Shown in pieces: positions 38,990-47,712 of a stretch of DNA of 55,315 nucleotides (its first letter is position 1; each line of letters starts with the position of its first letter). The notes under the pieces are model-generated. The model was not told the origin of the DNA and made no database searches. It worked only from the letters and a program-made list of their open reading frames with translations. The stretch is from an uncultured Rubrobacteraceae bacterium (GTDB lineage: Bacteria; Actinomycetota; Rubrobacteria; Rubrobacterales; Rubrobacteraceae). Where the stretch lies: the NCBI GenBank assembly GCA_902806095.1, contig CADCVF010000003.1, forward strand, positions 1 to 55,315, in the 5' to 3' direction. The translations under genes were made by a program, and so were the position numbers.

Positions 38990-39791
38990 GGGTAGAGCAG
39001 GGGCCGAGGTACTGAGGCTGGACGACCAGGTCTGCCCCCACTGCGGACGCGAACTGCAGGCAGAGTGGGACGAGTTCCCGCCAGCTCTCCAGAAGAAGTA
39101 CGGCAAGCCCGGCGAGTGGTACTACCATCCGTGCACCCCGGAATGCGAGAAGAAGAACGAACAGCGCGAGTGGGAGCTGATGCGCCGCAACGCCAGGGTC
39201 GCAGCCCTCAGGGACCGCAGCGGCCTCAGCAAGCGTATGAAGGGCTACGCGCTCGACAATTTCGATCCAGGATTCAGCAAGAACTCCCAGAAGGCCTTCG
39301 CCAAGGTCATGGACTACATCATGGGCTGGAAAGCCAATCAGGAAGATGGGCGGGGTCTGTATTTGTGTGGCCCGGTAGGCGTAGGAAAGACCCACCTCGC
39401 GGTTGCGGTTATGAACGAGATCATCACCAAGAAGCGGGTGCCCTCGCTTTTCGTCACGGTGCCCGAGCTTCTGGACAACATGCGCGGGGCTTACAACGAC
39501 CCTGGTAGGGATATCGACGTGTGGATGGACTCGGTAAAGAACGCTGACCTACTCCTGCTCGACGACCTCGGCGCCGAGAGGGCGAACGAGTGGGTGCGAG
39601 AGCGCATCTTCGTCATCGTCAACCACCGCTACAGGGAGGAGTTGCCGACCATCTTCACCTCCAACACAGGACCCAAGGACCTGGCGGCCCAGCTTGGGGA
39701 GAGGACGGCCAGCAGGATCATCGCGATGTGCGATTGGATCTCCCTCGAAGGCGAAGACTACCGCGAGGCCGAAGTAAGGCGTGGCCTGTGA
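38916..39791 (+). CDS. DnaC/DnaI-like helicase loader ATPase
   Basis: A 291-residue AAA+ protein. An N-terminal zinc-binding region has CPHCGREL and later [10 protein letters not shown]. The ATPase domain has Walker [12 protein letters not shown], Walker [11 protein letters not shown], sensor 1 IFTSNTGP and an arginine finger region [10 protein letters not shown]. This layout is that of DnaI/DnaC loaders, which place the replicative helicase on DNA, rather than IstB. Start codons GTG 38916 and 38919 lie inside the DnaD-like gene, next to a GAGAGGGGGTGA ribosome-binding region. Confidence 0.85.
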   Translation: MVDRIDSLLPDAGRAMSGSSGKRSKGRAGAEVLRLDDQVCPHCGRELQAEWDEFPPALQKKYGKPGEWYYHPCTPECEKKNEQREWELMRRNARVAALRDRSGLSKRMKGYALDNFDPGFSKNSQKAFAKVMDYIMGWKANQEDGRGLYLCGPVGVGKTHLAVAVMNEIITKKRVPSLFVTVPELLDNMRGAYNDPGRDIDVWMDSVKNADLLLLDDLGAERANEWVRERIFVIVNHRYREELPTIFTSNTGPKDLAAQLGERTASRIIAMCDWISLEGEDYREAEVRRGL

Positions 39792-40456
39792 GAGAAGAGT
39801 TCATGATCACCCGTCAGGGAAAGCAATACGTTTTATTCGCGGGCCTTCTCGACGAGGCCCATAGCCTGGGACTGAGAGGGATAGACACGGACCTGATCCA
39901 GGTCCCCGACGAGTCGAACGGGAACGTCGCCATAGTAAAGGCTACGGCCGAGATGGAGGACGGCAAGCGTTTTTCGGGGATCGGGGACGCTAGCCCCGAG
40001 AACGTCGGACGCAACATCGCCCCGCACCTGATCCGGATGGCCGAGACCAGGGCCAAAGCCCGCGCCCTGCGCGACGCTGTGAACGTCGGCGCGACCGCTA
40101 TGGAGGAACTCTCCGATGGCGACGACGCCCCTCCGGCCCCCCGGGCCTCTTCTTCGCGCGGCAGGCCGACTCCCATCCGCGGGGAGAGACAGAATTCTAC
40201 TCGAGGCTCTTCCGAGGCTGCCGAAGATCAGGACACCCCCAACGGACAGCCGGAGAAGCCGGCCTCATCGAAGAAAGGCGGCTCGGGGAAGGCGCGCAAG
40301 AGTCAGGTCGACCTCCTGAAGACGCTGGCCGTCGAGTGGCGGGGCGAGAACGGTGTCGAGCGCCTGGAGAACCGCGTCGGCAAGCCGCTTACGGACATGA
40401 CCCGCGCCGAGGCCGACGAGTGGATCGACCGCCTTACCCCGGAAGGACGCGAGTAG
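39788..40456 (+). CDS. Rad52/DdrA-like single-strand annealing protein (predicted)
   Basis: A 222-residue protein. Residues ~5-110 read [40 protein letters not shown], then [20 protein letters not shown]; the AETRAxARALR helix is typical of Rad52-like and DdrA-like annealing proteins in phages and bacteria. A disordered Ser/Pro/Arg-rich linker follows (residues ~115-175), then a small helical domain ([20 protein letters not shown]) like that at the end of recombination proteins. GTG 39788 overlaps the stop of the loader gene; ATG 39803 is the alternative. The assignment is from motif memory and needs a profile search. The context with loader and SSB supports a role in repair or replication restart. 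Confidence 0.6.
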   Translation: MREEFMITRQGKQYVLFAGLLDEAHSLGLRGIDTDLIQVPDESNGNVAIVKATAEMEDGKRFSGIGDASPENVGRNIAPHLIRMAETRAKARALRDAVNVGATAMEELSDGDDAPPAPRASSSRGRPTPIRGERQNSTRGSSEAAEDQDTPNGQPEKPASSKKGGSGKARKSQVDLLKTLAVEWRGENGVERLENRVGKPLTDMTRAEADEWIDRLTPEGRE

Positions 40457-40539
40457 AGTTTGCGGGTGTATAGTGTCGCAGTGTAAAGGGCCAAGAGATC
40501 CGGCCTAAGGTTTCCGGGAACCATCCGATAACTCATCCG

Positions 40540-41427
40540 ATGGTCGGACGTAAGTATCTATTCACCCTACTGCTACTGGTCCTGCTCTCCCCCGCTTGTG
40601 CGGAGCTCGAGTTACTCACAGGCGGCGCCCGAGGCGGTCCTGGTCCGCCGCCTTCTGGCTCTCTATCCGTAAGCTTTATCGACGTTGGCCAGGGGGATGG
40701 AGTGCTCGTACAGGCCGGAGGTGAGAGCTACCTGATCGACGCCGGAAGGCCCGAGGAGGGGCCGAACGTCGTGGATTTCCTGCGCAGCAGGGGCGTAGAC
40801 TCGCTGGACGGCATCGTCGTTAGCAACCCGGACGCCGACCACATCGGCGGCTTTCTCGACGTATTCGACGCCTTCCCGGTCGAGACTGTCTACGTTTCCG
40901 GAGACCCGAACAGCACCCTGACGTACAACACGTTCTTGCGAGGTGTGCGCGACGAGGGGGCCCAGACGGAGGTCTTGCGGACAGGGGTACTGATGGACTG
41001 GGGAGGGGTAAGGGCCGACGTCATAGCTCCGCCGACGGAAGCCGAGGGCGGTCTTTTCTCCGAGATCAACGACAACTCCGTGGCCATCCTACTTACCTAC
41101 GGCACGGCCCGCATCCTGCTCGCAGGCGACGCCGAGGCGGACGAGGAGGAGTACATGGCGAACGGTGCATACACAGGTCCCCTGACGATTTTGAAGGTAA
41201 CCCACCACGGCTCCAACACCTCATCGACCCCACTCTTTCTCAGCCGCTTTCCACCAAAGGTAGCCGTCATCCAGTGCGGCGCTGACAACCCCTACGGGCA
41301 TCCCACACCGGAGACCCTCGACAGGCTCCAGAGGGTTGGCGCGAAGGTCTTCCGCAACGACGAGGACGGGGATGTGATCGCCACCATAAAAGACCAGGAG
41401 CTGAACGTGGCCGTTACGAAACGCTAG
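40540..41427 (+). CDS. ComEC/Rec2-type metallo-beta-lactamase hydrolase, lipoprotein
   Basis: A 295-residue protein with a lipoprotein-type signal peptide (FTLLLLVLLSPAC; Cys would be lipidated). The MBL domain resembles the C-terminal domain of ComEC: VSFIDVGQGDGVLVQ, SNPDADHIGG, NDNSVAILLTYGTARILLAG, DAEADEE and KVTHHGSNTSS. In the first metal motif the usual His is Asn (SNPDADH rather than SHxDxDH). ComEC domains act on DNA during uptake, so an extracellular nuclease role is plausible. It follows the Rad52-like gene by 83 bases in the same direction. Confidence 0.85.
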   Translation: MVGRKYLFTLLLLVLLSPACAELELLTGGARGGPGPPPSGSLSVSFIDVGQGDGVLVQAGGESYLIDAGRPEEGPNVVDFLRSRGVDSLDGIVVSNPDADHIGGFLDVFDAFPVETVYVSGDPNSTLTYNTFLRGVRDEGAQTEVLRTGVLMDWGGVRADVIAPPTEAEGGLFSEINDNSVAILLTYGTARILLAGDAEADEEEYMANGAYTGPLTILKVTHHGSNTSSTPLFLSRFPPKVAVIQCGADNPYGHPTPETLDRLQRVGAKVFRNDEDGDVIATIKDQELNVAVTKR

Positions 41428-41530
41428 AGGGCATAACGCTACTTACGTCCGGCTAAAGTCATGGCGCTTGAGAACCGAGAATGTTCCTGTATTGTTAGCC
41501 TTGCAGGGCATAGAGAAGGAGGAAAGAGAC

Positions 41531-41965
41531 ATGGTCAGTTTCAATCGAGTCATACTGGCGGGAAATCTTACGAGGGATCCCGAGCTAAGGTTCACGCAGA
41601 GCGGCACGCCGGTGTGCGGGTTCGGACTCGCGGTGAATCGGGTGTTCTCCAAGAACGACGAGGTAGACTTCTTCAACGTCTCCGCCTGGCGCGAGCTCGG
41701 CGAGCGTGTTGCAAACTACAAGAAGAAGGGCGATCCCGTACTTGTCGAAGGACGCCTGCAATACCGTACCTGGGAGGCCCAGGACGGCTCCAAGCGGAGC
41801 GCTGTCGACGTCGTCGCCGACAACGTGCAGTTCCTCGGCGGCAGAGGCGACTCAGACGACGGCGCCGCCTCCGGCGGCGGACAGGCCAGCAGTGGAAGTG
41901 GACGCGGCGGCCGGCGCGAAGAGGTGGATATCGATGAAACCGACTTCGAAGATATACCATTCTAA
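41531..41965 (+). CDS. ssb: Single-stranded DNA-binding protein
   Basis: A 144-residue SSB. An N-terminal OB fold (NRVILAGNLTRDPELRFTQS, FFNVSAWRELGERVANYKKK, VEGRLQYRTWE) is followed by a Gly/Ser-rich linker and the acidic tip ending EDIPF, which binds repair and replication partners. ATG 41531 follows GGAGGAAAG; the frame extends upstream but without family match. It protects ssDNA and would feed the neighbouring loader and annealing protein. Shorter than average because of a short linker. Confidence 0.95.
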   Translation: MVSFNRVILAGNLTRDPELRFTQSGTPVCGFGLAVNRVFSKNDEVDFFNVSAWRELGERVANYKKKGDPVLVEGRLQYRTWEAQDGSKRSAVDVVADNVQFLGGRGDSDDGAASGGGQASSGSGRGGRREEVDIDETDFEDIPF

Positions 41966-41976
41966 TAAATACATAA

Positions 41977-42612
41977 ATCACCAAAACATGTAAGTGGTGT
42001 GGTCTGACGAAAGAGCTCTCCGAGTTCTACGACGGTCGCTGGGGGAATAAGTGTAAAGTCTGCGTCAGGTCGCGTGCACAGCAGTATCGGCGTGAACACT
42101 TGGAGCAGTACGCCCAATATGAGAAAGCCAGAGCGAATCTGCCCCATCGGGTCGAGGCACGCCGGAAGTATCAAGAAGAGCACAAGGAACAGATATCCGA
42201 GTACAAGAAGACCTGGACAGCGAACAACAAGGAGAGTGTAGACGCTTCCAAACGCAGTTACTATGAACTCAAGCGTGAGGAAGTCATAGCTCGTAGCAAG
42301 AAATGGGCAGAGGGTAATCCCGAAAAAGTCAGGCGAGCCAAGACCAACAATCTTCGCAAGAGGAGGGCTGCGAGGCACGCCAGCCGTGGGAACTTTACCG
42401 TCGAGGAGTTCGAGGAGCTCTGCGAGAGTTACGGCAATAAATGTCTGGCTTGCGGCGATACCGAAGCTGTACTGCAGGCTGACCATGTCGTGCCTCTGAC
42501 GAAGGGAGGCTCAGACAACATCAGCAACATACAGCCGTTATGCGGGTCGTATAACAGACAGAAGTTCGTGAACATCATCGACTACAGGTTGAATACAAAC
42601 ATTCTCTCGTAG
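41977..42612 (+). pseudogene. HNH endonuclease, probably decayed
   Basis: The coding frame clearly begins near 41977 (TKTCKWCGLTKELSEFY, then NKCKVCVRSRAQQYRR, a two-Cys-pair zinc finger typical of phage HNH proteins). However, no ATG, GTG or TTG is in frame until TTG 42100, and a TAA precedes it at 41974. The C-terminal HNH domain has CLACG and DHVVPLTKGGSDNISNIQPL, but the second zinc pair reads LCGSYN instead of LCxxCN, so one zinc ligand is lost. It starts within 12 bases of ssb and is less GC-rich than its neighbours, suggesting an inserted homing-type endonuclease now inactive. From TTG 42100 a 170-residue protein would be made. Confidence 0.65.
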
Positions 42613-42638
42613 GCGCTTCTTTCAGAATTGTTTCGCTG

Positions 42639-42700
42639 GTCTCCTACGACACCTAGCACCTCTCTACCGCTACCGGTGGTGTAAACGTCGTCCTGGAGAC
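42639..42700 (+). other. Hairpin-forming leader before transaldolase
   Basis: GTCTCC (42639-42644), ACGAC (42646-42650), ACC (42651-42653) and TAGC (42654-42657) can pair in order with GGAGAC (42695-42700), GTCGT (42687-42691), GGT (42678-42680) and GCTA (42669-42672). This gives one long imperfect hairpin about 170 bases before the tal start. It could be a terminator for the upstream cluster or a regulatory leader. No known riboswitch was recognised. Confidence 0.4.
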
Positions 42701-42869
42701 AATATCAAGGTAGATGGTCCTGGGGTTTGATCCACGACCTTAGATGGTAAGGAGCGCTTATGCCAGGCAAGTCGTGTTTGGGATGGACGCTCTCTGGGTG
42801 TCGCGGTGTAGACTGGAAGGACGGGATCGCACTTCCGTCCCGGTATCGGGCTCTGTAAGGAGGCTACAG

Positions 42870-43964
42870 GTGAACGAGCGTTTGGCGAGGATGCGGGAGC
42901 TTGGGCAGGCGCCCTGGGTCGATGAGCTCTCGCGCGAGGACATAGAGAACGGCGGTCTCAGGAGGATGATAGACGATGGGATCGTCGGCGTTACCTCCAA
43001 CCCGGCCATCTTCCAGAAGGCCATCGCAGGCTCCGACCTCTACGACGAGCAACTTGCGGAGCTGGCCGAAAAAGAAGACGACCCGAAGCGGATCTTCTGG
43101 GAGGTCGCCAGGAAAGACATTCAGGACGCCTGCGACATCTTCATGCCCGTCCACGAGGAGACAGGGGGGCGGGATGGCTTTATCTCCCTCGAGGTCCAGC
43201 CCGACATAGCCTACGACATGGAGGCCACGGTCGAGGAGGCCACCAGGTTGCACGAGATGGTCGACAGGCCCAACCTCTTCGTCAAGATACCGGCCACGTT
43301 GCCCGGGCTCGTCGCGATAGAGGAGATGATCTCGCGCGGCAAGTCTATAAACGTCACCCTGATCTTCTCCCTCGAGCGCTACCGCGAAGTGGCCCGAGCC
43401 TACACGAGAGGCCTCCAGAGACTAGTCGAGAACGGAGGAGACCCCTCGGGCGTACACTCCGTGGCCAGCTTCTTCGTCTCGAGGATAGACTCCGAAGCCG
43501 ACACGCAACTAGAGGAGCTAGGCGCCGGCGACCTAAAGGGCCAGCTCGCCATAGCCAACGCCAAGCTGGCCTACCAGATCTACAACGAAGTCTTCGGGGG
43601 TGCCAGGTGGCGCAAGCTAGCCGAGAAGGGCGCCAACAGCCAGCGTCTGCTCTGGGCCTCGACCTCGACCAAGAACCCCGACTACCCAGACACCATCTAC
43701 GTCGACAACCTCGTAGGGCCAGACACAGTCAACACCATGCCCAAAAAGACCATAAAGGCCGTCATGGACCACGCCGAGATAAGCTCTACCCTCGAGAATG
43801 GCATCGAAGAGGCCAAGACACTCCTCGAGCGCCTGAGAGAGGCAGGCCTCGACTACGAAGACGTAACAGACATCCTGGAGAAGGAAGGCATCCAGAAGTT
43901 CGCCGACCCCTTCAACGAGATGCTTGAAGAGATACGAAACAAGAGTGCTCAGTTAGTAAGCTAG
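42870..43964 (+). CDS. tal: Transaldolase
   Basis: A 364-residue transaldolase, moving a three-carbon dihydroxyacetone unit between sugar phosphates in the non-oxidative pentose phosphate pathway. GVTSNPAIFQKAI, SLEVQPDIAYD, NLFVKIPATLPGLVAIEEM with the Schiff-base Lys, and INVTLIFSLERYREVA are family signatures. Length matches the actinobacterial type. GTG 42870 follows AAGGAGG; an in-frame upstream start at 42744 lacks family similarity. It heads the pentose phosphate cluster, separated from the next gene by mosaic repeat H. Confidence 0.94.
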   Translation: MNERLARMRELGQAPWVDELSREDIENGGLRRMIDDGIVGVTSNPAIFQKAIAGSDLYDEQLAELAEKEDDPKRIFWEVARKDIQDACDIFMPVHEETGGRDGFISLEVQPDIAYDMEATVEEATRLHEMVDRPNLFVKIPATLPGLVAIEEMISRGKSINVTLIFSLERYREVARAYTRGLQRLVENGGDPSGVHSVASFFVSRIDSEADTQLEELGAGDLKGQLAIANAKLAYQIYNEVFGGARWRKLAEKGANSQRLLWASTSTKNPDYPDTIYVDNLVGPDTVNTMPKKTIKAVMDHAEISSTLENGIEEAKTLLERLREAGLDYEDVTDILEKEGIQKFADPFNEMLEEIRNKSAQLVS

Positions 43965-44159
43965 TCAGCATTTCAGCACGCCGCCCTGCGGACGGCTGGT
44001 CAGCCAGGTTGTGGATGGCGGAGGGAAGGTTCTCTCGAGAGGCGGTTTATTGAAGCGATTCGTAGCCGCGCACAAGCGGCGAACCGAAACGAAAAAGCTG
44101 AAATGCTGACAAGCGGAGGCCTAAAAGGCCGGAGCGTGCTGACTAGCTGAAATGCTAGC
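43963..44159. repeat. Intergenic mosaic repeat, locus H
   Basis: TAGTCAGCATTTCAGCACGC stands at the left, and AGCTGAAATGCTGACAAGCG, GGAGCGTGCTGACTAGCTGA and AATGCT at the right, giving a large imperfect inverted arrangement. The middle contains GCCGCGCACAAGCGGC, a hairpin resembling, by eye, the reverse of the locus C/E core. It lies between tal and the 6PGDH gene. Confidence 0.65.
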
Positions 44160-44181
44160 GACCACCGAAGGGAGGAGCTAA

Positions 44182-45099
44182 GTGGACATCGGAATCTGGG
44201 GTATGGGCCGGATGGGCTTCAACATGGTGCGCCGGCTCGTCGACAAGGGCGACCACCGCGTGATCGCTGGCAACCGCTCGCCCGGCAAGGTGGACGAGGC
44301 GGTCGAGCAAGGGGCCGAGGGCGCCTACAGCGTGGAGGAGTTCGTGAACATGCAGGAATCTCCGAGGGTGCTATGGACCATGCTCCCTGCCGGGGACGTC
44401 ACGGACGACATGGTCAGGCAGTTCACCGAACTCGCCGATGAGGGCGACATCATCGTGGACGGGGCAAACTCCTATTTCAGGGACTCTGTGGCGAGGGCCA
44501 GGGAAGTCAGGAACGAGGGCTTGAGGTGGCTCGATGCCGGAGTGTCTGGAGGCGTCTGGGGCTACGACGTGGGCTACTGTACGATGATCGGGGGCGACCC
44601 TGACGCCTTCGAGCACGTCGAGCCGGCCTTCGAGACACTCGCGCCCCGTGACGGGTACGCTTTTCTCGGGGACGCCGGAGCCGGGCACTTCGCCAAGATG
44701 GTCCACAACGGCGTCGAGTACGGGATGCTCCAAGCCTACGCCGAGGGGTTCGAGATCCTCCAGAAGTCCCGCTACGACTACGATCTCAGGGCCCTCTCGA
44801 GCCTGTGGAACCAGGGCAGCGTCGTCCGTAGCTGGCTCCTCGAGCTCGCAGAGAGCGCCTTCGAGAAGGACGCCAACCTGGACAGCATCAGCGGCTACGT
44901 CGAGGACTCAGGTGAGGGACGCTGGACCGTCCTCGAAGCCATAGAAGAGGACGTACCGGCCAACGCCATAGCAGGCTCGCTCTTCGCCCGCTTCTCCTCC
45001 CGCCAGGAGGACTCCTTCTCCATGAAGGTCATAGCCGCCCTGCGGGGCGAGTTCGGCGGGCACGCGATCAAGGAAGCAGCCACGGAGCAAGAGAAGTAG
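44182..45099 (+). CDS. gnd: 6-phosphogluconate dehydrogenase, decarboxylating (short type)
   Basis: A 305-residue NAD(P)-dependent enzyme converting 6-phosphogluconate to ribulose 5-phosphate and CO2. The Rossmann motif is IGIWGMGRMGFNMVRRL, the substrate-binding segment is LDAGVSGGVWGYDVGYCTMI, and AKMVHNGVEYGMLQAYAEGF holds the catalytic Lys and following helix. It is the short GndA-like form (YqeC type). GTG 44182 follows GGGAGGAG. zwf follows after 7 bases. Confidence 0.93.
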   Translation: MDIGIWGMGRMGFNMVRRLVDKGDHRVIAGNRSPGKVDEAVEQGAEGAYSVEEFVNMQESPRVLWTMLPAGDVTDDMVRQFTELADEGDIIVDGANSYFRDSVARAREVRNEGLRWLDAGVSGGVWGYDVGYCTMIGGDPDAFEHVEPAFETLAPRDGYAFLGDAGAGHFAKMVHNGVEYGMLQAYAEGFEILQKSRYDYDLRALSSLWNQGSVVRSWLLELAESAFEKDANLDSISGYVEDSGEGRWTVLEAIEEDVPANAIAGSLFARFSSRQEDSFSMKVIAALRGEFGGHAIKEAATEQEK

Positions 45100-45106
45100 C
45101 CGGACA

Positions 45107-46642
45107 ATGGCAGATACGCAGTCTCTACAGAATATTCTGCGGGACGAGCAGAGGCTCCCTCGTGTGCCCGAGCCTGGGGTCGTGGTGATCTTTGGGGCGT
45201 CCGGAGACCTGACCGCGCGCAAGCTCGTGCCCGCCCTATATGATCTCGCCGCCCAGAGGAGGCTGCCGCTCGAGTTCGCGGTCGTCGGTATCTCGCGGAC
45301 TGAGATGAGCAACGAGGAGTTCAGGGGGAAGCTTCGTAGAGCACTCGAGGAGCACCGTTCCGGGGAGGTCTCAGGCGACGTCTGGGAGTCTTTCGCCGGC
45401 GGCATCTTCTACCTCCCCGGCGACTCGAAGAAGGCCGAGACCTACAAAGGACTGAAGGAGCTACTGAAGAGGCTGGATAGCGAGCGGGGGACGCAGGGGA
45501 ACAGGGCCTTCTACCTCTCATCTTCTCCCTCGCTCTTCCCCGCTATCGTGGAGAACCTCGGCGAGGCTGGTTTGAGCGAGGGGGAGGACGGCGGTTGGTC
45601 GAGGCTGGTTGTGGAGAAGCCTTTCGGACGGGATCTGGAGAGTGCCCAGGAGCTCAATGCAGAGCTGCAGCGGTATTTCGATGAGACCCAGATCTACCGC
45701 ATCGACCACTACCTGGGCAAGGAGACGGTCCAGAACATCCTCGCCCTGCGGTTCGCCAACGGTATCTTCGAGCCTGTCTGGAACCAGCACTACGTCGACC
45801 ACGTCCAGATCACGGTCGCCGAGGATATAGGGGTGGGCACCCGCGGGGCGTTCTACGAGGAGGCCGGCGCCCTGCGCGACATCGTCCAGAACCACGTCAT
45901 GCAGGTCCTCTGCCTGACGGCGATGGAGCCGCCCGTGGCCTTCGACGCCGAGTCGGTGCGCGAGGAGAAGGTCAAGGTCTTGAGAGCCGTCCGTCCGATC
46001 CCAGAAGGCGAGGTCGAGGACTACGCTGTGCGCGGGCAGTACGAGAGGGGCTGGGTGTTTGGTGAAGAGGTCCCCGGCTACCGCGAGGAGGAGAATGTCG
46101 ACCCCGAATCCGTGACCGAGACCTACGTCGCGCTCAAAGTGTTCATAGACAACTACCGGTGGGCGAGAGTCCCTTTCTACATCAGGGCAGGCAAGAGGCT
46201 CCCGAAGAAGGCCACGGAGGTCGCGATCCAGTTCCACGCCTCGCCCCATACCCCCTTCGCCCGCGACGACACCAAGGGCCTCGCACCGAACGTCCTCGTC
46301 GTCCGCGTCCAGCCAGAAGAGGGACTCTCCCTGAAGATCGGGGCCAAGGTCCCCGGCACGGGCTTCGAGGTCAGCTCGGTGAATATGGACCTGCTCTACG
46401 GGACGGCCTTCCTTGAGGAAGCCCCCGACGCCTACCAGCGTCTCCTCCTCGACCTGATGCTCGGCGACCCTACGTTGTTCATCCGGGCTGATGAGGCCGA
46501 GGGTTCCTGGAAGATACTCGACCCCGTGATGAGGCACTGGTCACAGAAGCCGGAGGTGTCGTTCTATCAGGCCGGGACCTGGGGACCGGAAGAGGCCGAC
46601 GATCTCCTGGAGCGAGACGGAAGGGAATGGAGGAGGCCATGA
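45107..46642 (+). CDS. zwf: Glucose-6-phosphate 1-dehydrogenase
   Basis: A 511-residue enzyme that oxidises glucose 6-phosphate to 6-phosphogluconolactone, reducing NADP. The cofactor motif is IFGASGDLTARKLVPALYDL, and the active-site segment RIDHYLGKETVQNILALRF carries the substrate-binding Lys and catalytic His. Full length with the standard C-terminal beta/alpha domain. It overlaps the start of opcA, as in other actinobacteria, and provides NADPH. Confidence 0.95.
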   Translation: MADTQSLQNILRDEQRLPRVPEPGVVVIFGASGDLTARKLVPALYDLAAQRRLPLEFAVVGISRTEMSNEEFRGKLRRALEEHRSGEVSGDVWESFAGGIFYLPGDSKKAETYKGLKELLKRLDSERGTQGNRAFYLSSSPSLFPAIVENLGEAGLSEGEDGGWSRLVVEKPFGRDLESAQELNAELQRYFDETQIYRIDHYLGKETVQNILALRFANGIFEPVWNQHYVDHVQITVAEDIGVGTRGAFYEEAGALRDIVQNHVMQVLCLTAMEPPVAFDAESVREEKVKVLRAVRPIPEGEVEDYAVRGQYERGWVFGEEVPGYREEENVDPESVTETYVALKVFIDNYRWARVPFYIRAGKRLPKKATEVAIQFHASPHTPFARDDTKGLAPNVLVVRVQPEEGLSLKIGAKVPGTGFEVSSVNMDLLYGTAFLEEAPDAYQRLLLDLMLGDPTLFIRADEAEGSWKILDPVMRHWSQKPEVSFYQAGTWGPEEADDLLERDGREWRRP

Positions 46643-47712
46643 TCGGGGAGTCGCGCCGGGCCCCCGGCGGCGGAAGAATGAGCGTCGGGCAGATAGAGCG
46701 CGAGCTTGGCAAACTGCGCACCAACGACGACGGGACGCTCGCCCTCCGCTCGAGCGTGCTCAACCTGATCGTTGTGACAGATGAGGAGTCAGCGCCGGAG
46801 ATCACCGACTCGGTCTCGAAGCTGGCGGGCCGCCACCCCGCGCGGGCCGTGCTGCTTATCTCCGACCCCGAAGGCGAAACGAACGTGGACGTGGGGCTTT
46901 CGGCCTTCTGTCACGCTAGGGGTGGCAGCGGCACGCAGGTCTGCGCCGAGCAGGTGACCATACACGCCGAAGGTCCTCCGGCGATGCACCTCGAGAGCTT
47001 CGCAGGACCACTCCTCATCCCTGACCTTCCCGTCTTCCTGTGGTACCCGGGCGAGTTCTCGCCCCGCTCATTGGAATTCGCCGCGATGGCCGACCTCGCG
47101 GACAGGATCATCGTGGACTCGGCGGCCTCGGAGAGCCACGAGGCGTGCCTGCGCGAGATAGCCACACTCGTCGAAGATCCTGAGATGCCGGCTATAGGGG
47201 ACCTGCAGTGGGTCGGGCTTTCGCCCTGGCGCTCGTTGCTAGCCGACACCTTCGGCGCCCCCGAGCGCGCGGGGGATCTCGAAAAGTTCGAGAGCGCAGA
47301 GGTTCTGTACGCGCCAGGCGGGGAGAACAGGGCGCTGCTCCTCGTCGGCTGGCTAGCTTCCACCCTGGGATGGAAGCCCGAGCGCGCGAGCCGTAATGGT
47401 GAAGGCCAGAAAATTGAGTTCTCGGGTACTTCAGGTGACATCTCCGTCGTGCTCTCCCCCGATTCACCCGACGCCAGGCTGAGGCGCATCCGGCTGTACT
47501 CAGAGGAGTACAGTTTCCAGGTCTCGCGCCACCGGGAACTCTCCGACGTAAGGACCACAGTGATGCGGGGAGACGAACTAATCGCCGAGCGCACCGTCCA
47601 CCTCGGTGCCTTCGACCTCGGAGTCCTGGTCGGCGAAGAGCTGCGCTACCGTGGGCGTGACGAAACCTACGAAGGATCTCTGCGCGCGGCCGTGGAGATA
47701 CTCGACCTTTGA
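46639..47712 (+). CDS. opcA: OpcA, glucose-6-phosphate dehydrogenase assembly protein
   Basis: A 357-residue protein that in cyanobacteria and actinobacteria assembles or activates Zwf. Landmarks are LRSSVLNLIVVTDEE, GRHPARAVLLISDP, FAGPLLIPDLPVFLWYPGEF with SPRS, and DRIIVDSAASE. ATG 46639 has GGAGG 5 bases upstream; ATG 46627 is in frame and further into zwf. Its stop overlaps the TTG of pgl. The zwf-opcA-pgl order is classical. Confidence 0.92.
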   Translation: MIGESRRAPGGGRMSVGQIERELGKLRTNDDGTLALRSSVLNLIVVTDEESAPEITDSVSKLAGRHPARAVLLISDPEGETNVDVGLSAFCHARGGSGTQVCAEQVTIHAEGPPAMHLESFAGPLLIPDLPVFLWYPGEFSPRSLEFAAMADLADRIIVDSAASESHEACLREIATLVEDPEMPAIGDLQWVGLSPWRSLLADTFGAPERAGDLEKFESAEVLYAPGGENRALLLVGWLASTLGWKPERASRNGEGQKIEFSGTSGDISVVLSPDSPDARLRRIRLYSEEYSFQVSRHRELSDVRTTVMRGDELIAERTVHLGAFDLGVLVGEELRYRGRDETYEGSLRAAVEILDL

